From Mesorhizobium metallidurans STM 2683 (lineage in GTDB: Bacteria; Pseudomonadota; Alphaproteobacteria; Rhizobiales; Rhizobiaceae): DNA of 64,000 nt. Under the pieces are notes generated by a model. The model worked only from the letters and a program-made list of their open reading frames with translations, had not been told where the DNA came from and did not search any database. Positions 58,841-64,000 of the stretch are shown one piece after another (position 1 is the stretch's first letter; every line of letters begins with the position of its first letter). Position numbers and translations under genes: made by a program. The stretch covers positions 1-64,000 of the forward strand of contig NZ_CAUM01000130.1 of assembly GCF_000350085.1 (NCBI RefSeq). Reading direction: 5' to 3'.

Positions 58841-59662
58841 TTAATTCCGGGCTGACGCAACCGCTCCGAAATGCACATCGCCGGCGGCGATCGTCAGAAC
58901 TGAACCCCTGTCGTCGCGGATCACGAAACGGCAGTCCTCGTCAATGGTCTCGAAGGTGCCGCGCACCACATTACCGTCAATTCTGACAGCAACCTGCCCG
59001 CCAAGCCCCGCCGCGCGCGCCAGCCAGCGTTGCCGGACGGCTGACAGCCCGCGCCCATCGTTCCACAGCCGGGCATTCTCGCTCCAGGCATCCGACAGCG
59101 CCAGAAACAACGTCTCGGCATCGCAGACGGCGCCCAGCGCGTAAAGCGATGTCGCCGGATAAGGTAAATCCTTGGGGTATGCCACCACATTGACGCCGAT
59201 GCCGACCGCCACCGCGAAACGGTTGCCATCCAGAACAGCCGATTCCAGCAGGATGCCGGCAAGCTTGGCGCCCGAGGCGAGCACGTCGTTCGGCCATTTC
59301 AGCTCGAAACGGTTCTTGTCTTGGCTGGCGCCGTCGAGGCCGATCGAGATCCTGCCCTTCGGCACGACGGCGTCGAGCGCATCGGCCAGCGCCAGTCCGG
59401 CGACGAAGCCGAGCGTCGCGGCAAGGCGAAGCTCGGCATTGGTGACGACAAGCAGCGTCGCCGCCAGATTGCCCTCGGGCGTCGCCCAGACCCGGCCGCG
59501 CCGGCCACGTCCGCTTTCCTGCTTTTTTGAAACGACCCAGAGCTTGCCCGGATCGCCCGCCCGCGCATGGTCCAGCGCCAGCGCATTGGTGGAACCGACC
59601 GTGTCATGCGCCTCGAGCCGGAAGCCGTCCGACGCCGCGGTTGGAGCCAGCCGAAATGCCAT
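58841..59662 (-). CDS. birA: Biotin-[acetyl-CoA-carboxylase] ligase
   Basis: 273 aa. SKKQESGRGRRGRVW is the biotinyl-AMP loop (near 45-59), with KWPNDVLASGAKLAGILLE in the middle, and a short C-terminal domain. No N-terminal helix-turn-helix is seen, so it is a group I enzyme that does not repress biotin genes. It starts 5 bp after the nuoN stop, as is common in this order. Confidence 0.93.
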   Translation of the reverse strand: MAFRLAPTAASDGFRLEAHDTVGSTNALALDHARAGDPGKLWVVSKKQESGRGRRGRVWATPEGNLAATLLVVTNAELRLAATLGFVAGLALADALDAVVPKGRISIGLDGASQDKNRFELKWPNDVLASGAKLAGILLESAVLDGNRFAVAVGIGVNVVAYPKDLPYPATSLYALGAVCDAETLFLALSDAWSENARLWNDGRGLSAVRQRWLARAAGLGGQVAVRIDGNVVRGTFETIDEDCRFVIRDDRGSVLTIAAGDVHFGAVASARN

Positions 59663-59667
59663 CCCGT

Positions 59668-61104
59668 CTAAAAGAAGGTCTTTGCGGCGGCTTCGGCATA
59701 CGTGCCGATCGGCCCACCGATCAGCACGTAGAACAGCACGAAGGCGCCACTGACGCCGAGCACAGCGCGCAATTCGCTCGCCATCGGCACGAAGCCGCCG
59801 ACCGGCTCATCGAACCACATGATCTTGATGATGCGCAGGTAGTAGTAGGCGCCCACCACCGAGGCCAGCACACCGATGATCGCAAGCGCATAGAGGCCAG
59901 CGTTGATGGCGGCGAGGAACACGTACCACTTCCCCCAGAAACCGGCGAGCGGCGGGATGCCGGCCAGCGAGAACATCAGGATGGTCAGGATCGTCGCCAT
60001 GACCGGATTGGTCGACGACAAGCCGGCGAGATCGCTGATCTGTTCGACATTGCCCTCCTTGCGGCGCATGGCGAGGATGAAGGCGAAGGTGCCCAGCGTC
60101 ATCACCAGATAGATCAGCATGTAGATGGCGACGCCGCGCACGCCTGCCTGGCTGTTGGCGGCAAGGCCGACCAGCGCGTAGCCCATATGGCCGATCGAGG
60201 AATAGGCCATCAGCCGCTTGATGTTGGTCTGGCCGATGGCCGCGAAGGCGCCGAGCGCCATCGAGGCGATCGAAATGAAGACGATGATCTGCTGCCAGTC
60301 GGAAGCGATCGGCTTGAAGGCGCCCATGGTGACACGCACGATCAGCGCCATCGCCGCCATTTTCGGCGCCGCCGCCAGGAATGCCGTCACCGGCGTCGGG
60401 GCGCCCTCATAGACATCAGGCGTCCACATATGGAACGGCACCGCCGAAATCTTGAAGGCGAGGCCGGCCAGCACGAAGACCAGGCCAAAGACCAGGCCGA
60501 GCTGTCGCTCGCCGCTGCCAAGTGCGGTGGCGATCTCCTGGAAGCCGGTATTGCCGGTGTAGCCGTAGACGAGGCTGATGCCGTAAAGCAGCATGCCTGA
60601 CGACAGCGCGCCGAGGACAAAATACTTCAGGCCCGCCTCGGTCGAGCGCAGATTGTCGCGGTTGATCGCCGCCAGCACGTAGATCGCCAGCGATTGCAGT
60701 TCGAGCCCGAGATAGAGCCCGATCATGCCATTGGCCGAGATCATCAGCATCATGCCGAGCGTGCACAGCAGGATCAGCACCGGATATTCGAACTTGTCGA
60801 AATGCTCGGCCTTGGCAAAGCGCATCGACATCACCAGCGTCACCGCGGAGCCGATCAGCGCCAGCACCTTCATGAAACGGGAGAAGGGATCCTGGACAAA
60901 GGCCTCGCCGTAGGCATTGCCCTGCCCCGTGGAAAAGATCAGCCAGATGCCCGCAAATACCAGGACGGCAACGGCAAGGCCGGTCACCGTCGTCGTGGTG
61001 TTGGCGCGCGAATAGGCGCCGAGCATCAACAGCGCCAGGGCGCCGATGGCGAGGATCAACTCAGGCGTCGAAAGCGACAGGCTGGAGAGAAGGTCCGCAG
61101 TCAT
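59668..61104 (-). CDS. nuoN: NADH-quinone oxidoreductase subunit N
   Basis: 478 aa with about 14 helices. Proton-channel features are the Lys in helix VSMRFAKAEHFDKFEYP, the GLELQSLAIYVLAAI and FKISAVPFHMWTPDVYEGAPTP segments, and a late LAGIPPLAGFWGKWYVF. The start is the ATG at 61104; 61113 is also in frame. It is the last nuo gene, after nuoM. Confidence 0.95.
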   Translation of the reverse strand: MTADLLSSLSLSTPELILAIGALALLMLGAYSRANTTTTVTGLAVAVLVFAGIWLIFSTGQGNAYGEAFVQDPFSRFMKVLALIGSAVTLVMSMRFAKAEHFDKFEYPVLILLCTLGMMLMISANGMIGLYLGLELQSLAIYVLAAINRDNLRSTEAGLKYFVLGALSSGMLLYGISLVYGYTGNTGFQEIATALGSGERQLGLVFGLVFVLAGLAFKISAVPFHMWTPDVYEGAPTPVTAFLAAAPKMAAMALIVRVTMGAFKPIASDWQQIIVFISIASMALGAFAAIGQTNIKRLMAYSSIGHMGYALVGLAANSQAGVRGVAIYMLIYLVMTLGTFAFILAMRRKEGNVEQISDLAGLSSTNPVMATILTILMFSLAGIPPLAGFWGKWYVFLAAINAGLYALAIIGVLASVVGAYYYLRIIKIMWFDEPVGGFVPMASELRAVLGVSGAFVLFYVLIGGPIGTYAEAAAKTFF

Positions 61105-61122
61105 GGTTCGCAAAACCCCTGC

Positions 61123-62628
61123 TCAGTTCGCCGCCGCGGTCTGCGCGGTGCCGATGGATGCGGTGACATTGGTGACGAGCGCCTTGACCGATTCGGCCGT
61201 CGCGTCGAAGACCGGCGCCGGATAGACGCCGAAGAAGATGACCAGCACGGCCAGCGGATAGATGATGAGCTTCTCGCGCGCCGACAGGTCGAGCAACCCC
61301 TTCAGGCTGTCCTTGGTCAGCGCGCCGAAGATCACTCGGCGGTAGAGCCAGAGCGCGTAGGCCGCCGACAGGACGACGCCGGTGGCGGCGAAGAACGCCA
61401 CCCAGGTGTTGACCCGGAACACGCCAAGCATGGTCAGGAATTCGCCGACGAAGCCGCTGGTGCCGGGCAGGCCGACATTGGCCATGGTGAAGATCATGAA
61501 CACCGTGGCGTATTTCGGCATGTTGTTGACCAGCCCGCCATAGGCGTCGATCTCGCGCGTGTGCATGCGGTCGTAGATGACGCCGACGCAGAGGAACAGC
61601 GCGCCGGAGACGAGGCCGTGCGACAGCATCTGGAAGATCGCGCCCTGCACGCCTTCCTGGTTCATCGCGAAGATGCCCATGGTGACGAAGCCCATATGGC
61701 CGACCGACGAATAGGCGATCAGTTTCTTCATGTCCTCCTGCATCAGCGCCACCAGCGAGGTGTAGATGATGGCGACGACGGAGAGCGTGAACACCAGCGG
61801 CGCGAACATTTCCGACGCCAGCGGAAACATCGGCAGCGAGAAACGCAGGAAGCCGTAACCGCCCATTTTCAAGAGGATGGCGGCCAGGATCACCGATCCG
61901 GCCGTCGGCGCCTCGACGTGCGCGTCGGGCAGCCAGGTGTGCACCGGCCACATCGGCATCTTCACCGCGAAGGAGGCGAAGAAGGCAAGCCACAGCCAGG
62001 TCTGCATGTTGGCCGGGAAATTATGCGTCAGCAGCGTCGGAATGTCGGTGGTGCCGGATTGGAAGAACATCGCCATGATGGCGAGCAGCATCAGCACCGA
62101 GCCGGCCAGCGTATAGAGGAAGAACTTGAACGAGGCATAGACGCGCCGCTTGCCGCCCCACACGCCGATGATGATGAACATCGGGATCAGGCCGGCTTCG
62201 AAGAAGACGTAGAACAAGACGATGTCCAGCGCGCAGAACACGCCGATCATCAACGTCTCCAGCAACAAGAAGGCGATCATGTAGGCCTTGACGCGCTTCT
62301 CGATCGATTTCCACGAAGCCAGGATGCAGAGCGGCATCAGGAACGTGGTCAGGATGACGAACAGCATCGAGATGCCGTCAACGCCCATATGATAGGAAAT
62401 GCCGGAGTCCAGCCAGGCGAACTTCTCCACGAACTGGAAGCCGGCTTGAGAATTGTCGAAGCCGATCCAGATGAACAGCGAGACAATGAAGGTGATGCTC
62501 GTCGTCCACAGCGCGATGGCGCGGATGTTGCGGCGTGCATTCTCGCTATCGTCACGCACGAAAAGGATGAGCAGCACCCCCACCAGCGGCAGGAAAGTGA
62601 CCAGCGATAGTATTGGCGCGGCGGTCAT
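61123..62628 (-). CDS. nuoM: NADH-quinone oxidoreductase subunit M
   Basis: 501 aa, about 14 helices. It opens ILSLVTFLPLVGVLLIL, has KMPMWPVHTWLPDAHVEAPT (helix with conserved Lys), and the VGHMGFVTMGIFAMNQEGVQGA segment. Part of the antiporter-like arm of complex I in the inner membrane. Its ATG shares one base with the nuoL stop (TGATG). Confidence 0.95.
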   Translation of the reverse strand: MTAAPILSLVTFLPLVGVLLILFVRDDSENARRNIRAIALWTTSITFIVSLFIWIGFDNSQAGFQFVEKFAWLDSGISYHMGVDGISMLFVILTTFLMPLCILASWKSIEKRVKAYMIAFLLLETLMIGVFCALDIVLFYVFFEAGLIPMFIIIGVWGGKRRVYASFKFFLYTLAGSVLMLLAIMAMFFQSGTTDIPTLLTHNFPANMQTWLWLAFFASFAVKMPMWPVHTWLPDAHVEAPTAGSVILAAILLKMGGYGFLRFSLPMFPLASEMFAPLVFTLSVVAIIYTSLVALMQEDMKKLIAYSSVGHMGFVTMGIFAMNQEGVQGAIFQMLSHGLVSGALFLCVGVIYDRMHTREIDAYGGLVNNMPKYATVFMIFTMANVGLPGTSGFVGEFLTMLGVFRVNTWVAFFAATGVVLSAAYALWLYRRVIFGALTKDSLKGLLDLSAREKLIIYPLAVLVIFFGVYPAPVFDATAESVKALVTNVTASIGTAQTAAAN

Positions 62629-64000
62629 CAGAGCATCATCCAGGTGACGAGTGCGGCAACGCCGATCAGCATGGCGAAGGCATAGTGATAGAGGTAGCCG
62701 GTCTGGAGCTTGACGACGCGGTTGGTGACGTCGACGACGCGCGCCGAAATGCCGTCAGGCCCGAGCCCATCGATGATGGTGCCGTCGCCGGTCTTCCAGA
62801 GGAAGCGGCCAAGCCATTTTGCCGGCCGCACGAACAGGACGTCATAGAGTTCGTCGAAATACCACTTGTTGAGCAGGAAGGCGTAGAGCCCGCGATGCCG
62901 CGCCGCCAGGGTCTTCGGCATTTCCGGCGCGCGGATATAGAACTGCCAGGCGATCGCGAAACCGATCAGCATGGCGACGAAGGGCGACAGTTTCACCCAC
63001 AGCGGCAATTCGTGGATGTCATCCAGGATACGATTGTCGGGCAGTGTGAACAGCGACGCCTTCCAGAACTCGGCATAGCCCTCGCCGATGAAGGCGCCAT
63101 GGAAGATCACGCCGGCAAACAGCGCGCCCGCCGCCAGGATGAACAGCGGCACCAGCATCACCGGCGGCGATTCATGGACGTGGTGCATCACCTCGTGGCT
63201 CGCCCGCGGCTCGCCGTGGAAGGTCATGAAGATCAGTCGCCAGGAGTAGAAAGAGGTGAAGCAGGCGGCGACGACCAGCATCACGAAGGCAAAGCCGGCG
63301 AACATATTGGGCCCGGCAAAGGCACTTTCGATGATGGCGTCCTTGGAGAAGAAGCCGGCGGTGCCGATGACGGTCACCGGAATGCCGACGCCGGTCAGCG
63401 CCAGCGTGCCGATCACCATCATCCAGTAGGTCTTCGGGATCAGCGTCCTGAGACCGCCCATCTTGCGCATGTCCTGCTCGTCGGAGACGGCGTGGATGAC
63501 CGAGCCCGAGCCCAGGAACAGCAGCGCCTTGAAGAAGGCATGCGTGAACAGGTGGAAGATCGCCGCGCCATAGGCGCCGACGCCGAGCGCCACGAACATG
63601 TAGCCGAGCTGCGAGCAGGTCGAATAGGCGATGACGCGCTTGATGTCGTTCTGGACCAGGCCGACGGTCGCCGCGAAGAACGCGGTGAAGGCGCCGATGA
63701 AGGTGACCACGGTCAGCGCCGAAGGCGACAATTCGAACAGCGGCGACAGCCTCGCCAGCATGAACACGCCGGCCGTCACCATGGTGGCGGCATGGATGAG
63801 TGCCGAGACCGGCGTCGGGCCTTCCATGGCGTCGGGCAGCCAGGTGTGCAGCGGCACCTGCGCCGACTTGCCCATGGCGCCCATGAACAAGAGCAGGCAG
63901 ACCACGGTCAGCGCCGCCTGCTTGTCGAGCGCATAGCCGAGGAAAGTCAGCACGGCAGCGCCCTGGGGCGCGCCCTCAGCCGGGATGAACGTCGCCGCAT
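62628..64000 (-). CDS. nuoL: NADH-quinone oxidoreductase subunit L (5' end outside window)
   Basis: The frame is open to the right edge, so the start is missing; 457 codons are visible (NuoL is usually about 650 aa). KSAQVPLHTWLPDAMEGPTPVSALIHAATMVTAGVFML and the CSQLGYMFVALGVGAYGAA segment identify NuoL, as does the C-terminal amphipathic helix region (from about 62950 down). It is the largest antiporter-like subunit of complex I. Confidence 0.95.
   Translation of the reverse strand, partial: AATFIPAEGAPQGAAVLTFLGYALDKQAALTVVCLLLFMGAMGKSAQVPLHTWLPDAMEGPTPVSALIHAATMVTAGVFMLARLSPLFELSPSALTVVTFIGAFTAFFAATVGLVQNDIKRVIAYSTCSQLGYMFVALGVGAYGAAIFHLFTHAFFKALLFLGSGSVIHAVSDEQDMRKMGGLRTLIPKTYWMMVIGTLALTGVGIPVTVIGTAGFFSKDAIIESAFAGPNMFAGFAFVMLVVAACFTSFYSWRLIFMTFHGEPRASHEVMHHVHESPPVMLVPLFILAAGALFAGVIFHGAFIGEGYAEFWKASLFTLPDNRILDDIHELPLWVKLSPFVAMLIGFAIAWQFYIRAPEMPKTLAARHRGLYAFLLNKWYFDELYDVLFVRPAKWLGRFLWKTGDGTIIDGLGPDGISARVVDVTNRVVKLQTGYLYHYAFAMLIGVAALVTWMML

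Noticed and set aside
60694..62610. Plus-strand frame of 638 codons with many His/Glu/Asp residues
   Set aside because: Antisense to nuoN and nuoM. The composition reflects the reverse complement of hydrophobic codons, and no domain is recognisable.
1..64000. CRISPR arrays, integrase genes, phage modules or intact insertion sequences
   Set aside because: None found on reading either strand; the only foreign-looking DNA is the short segment near 16447-17258.

Overview
The window is high-GC chromosomal DNA of an alphaproteobacterium of the order Hyphomicrobiales (Rhizobiales), most likely Mesorhizobium or a close relative. The main evidence is the block nuoL-nuoM-nuoN-birA-rnj-mce-DUF1467 with proS-lolC-lolD beyond it. 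Other support comes from the tetrameric sarcosine oxidase operon, a cobalamin-riboswitch cbtB-cbtA-cobP-cobO operon, GAAC-N7-GAAC (LexA-type) sites and several families of short rhizobial intergenic repeats. The genus is an inference.

Layout. (1) 1-6807, minus strand: an envelope-glycosylation cluster made of a HAD-UbiA fusion, a DprE1-like flavoenzyme, an SMR-type small transporter, an SDR epimerase, a class III aminotransferase and a truncated GT-C-like membrane protein. It resembles polyprenyl-phosphate pentose synthesis followed by flipping and transfer. (2) 7012-9960: a small secreted protein and a large MscS channel. (3) 10131-15346: soxBDAG. (4) 15481-17257: a DHA2-type MFS gene that has lost its 3' end to an AT-richer orphan gene. 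(5) 17261-27124: a nitroreductase, an XRE-cupin regulator, then an overlapping cluster with two GcvT/dimethylglycine-dehydrogenase proteins, a homocysteine methyltransferase and an aminotransferase, followed by a flavoprotein. (6) 27186-35202: an ABC importer, amidohydrolase, FAD oxidase and NAD(P)H oxidoreductase in one direction, with RidA and creatininase-family genes divergent. (7) 35221-40160: cobalamin genes under a riboswitch. (8) 40226-50486: ChaC, a Rieske oxygenase, an MFS gene, an acyltransferase/ICMT pair, MerR, MgtE, MipA/OmpV and an OmpR-type two-component system. (9) 50664-52270: tRNA-Leu(GAG), lipB, and a 28-residue membrane protein behind a double LexA-type box. (10) 52271-64000: lolD-lolC-proS, a probable sRNA, DUF1467, mce, rnj, birA, nuoN, nuoM and partial nuoL.

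The most interesting signal is the tiny gene at 51867-51953 on the minus strand. It encodes one hydrophobic helix and sits behind a consensus -35 and three GAAC half-sites at exact 11-bp spacing. This is the arrangement expected of an SOS-induced small membrane protein, recalling the Caulobacter cell-division inhibitor SidA. Next in interest are the polyprenyl-pentose cluster, the orphan gene replacing an MFS C-terminus, the methyl-amine/homocysteine cluster and an unassigned terminator-bounded sRNA. All functions are assigned by reading motifs and context; no database search was run.
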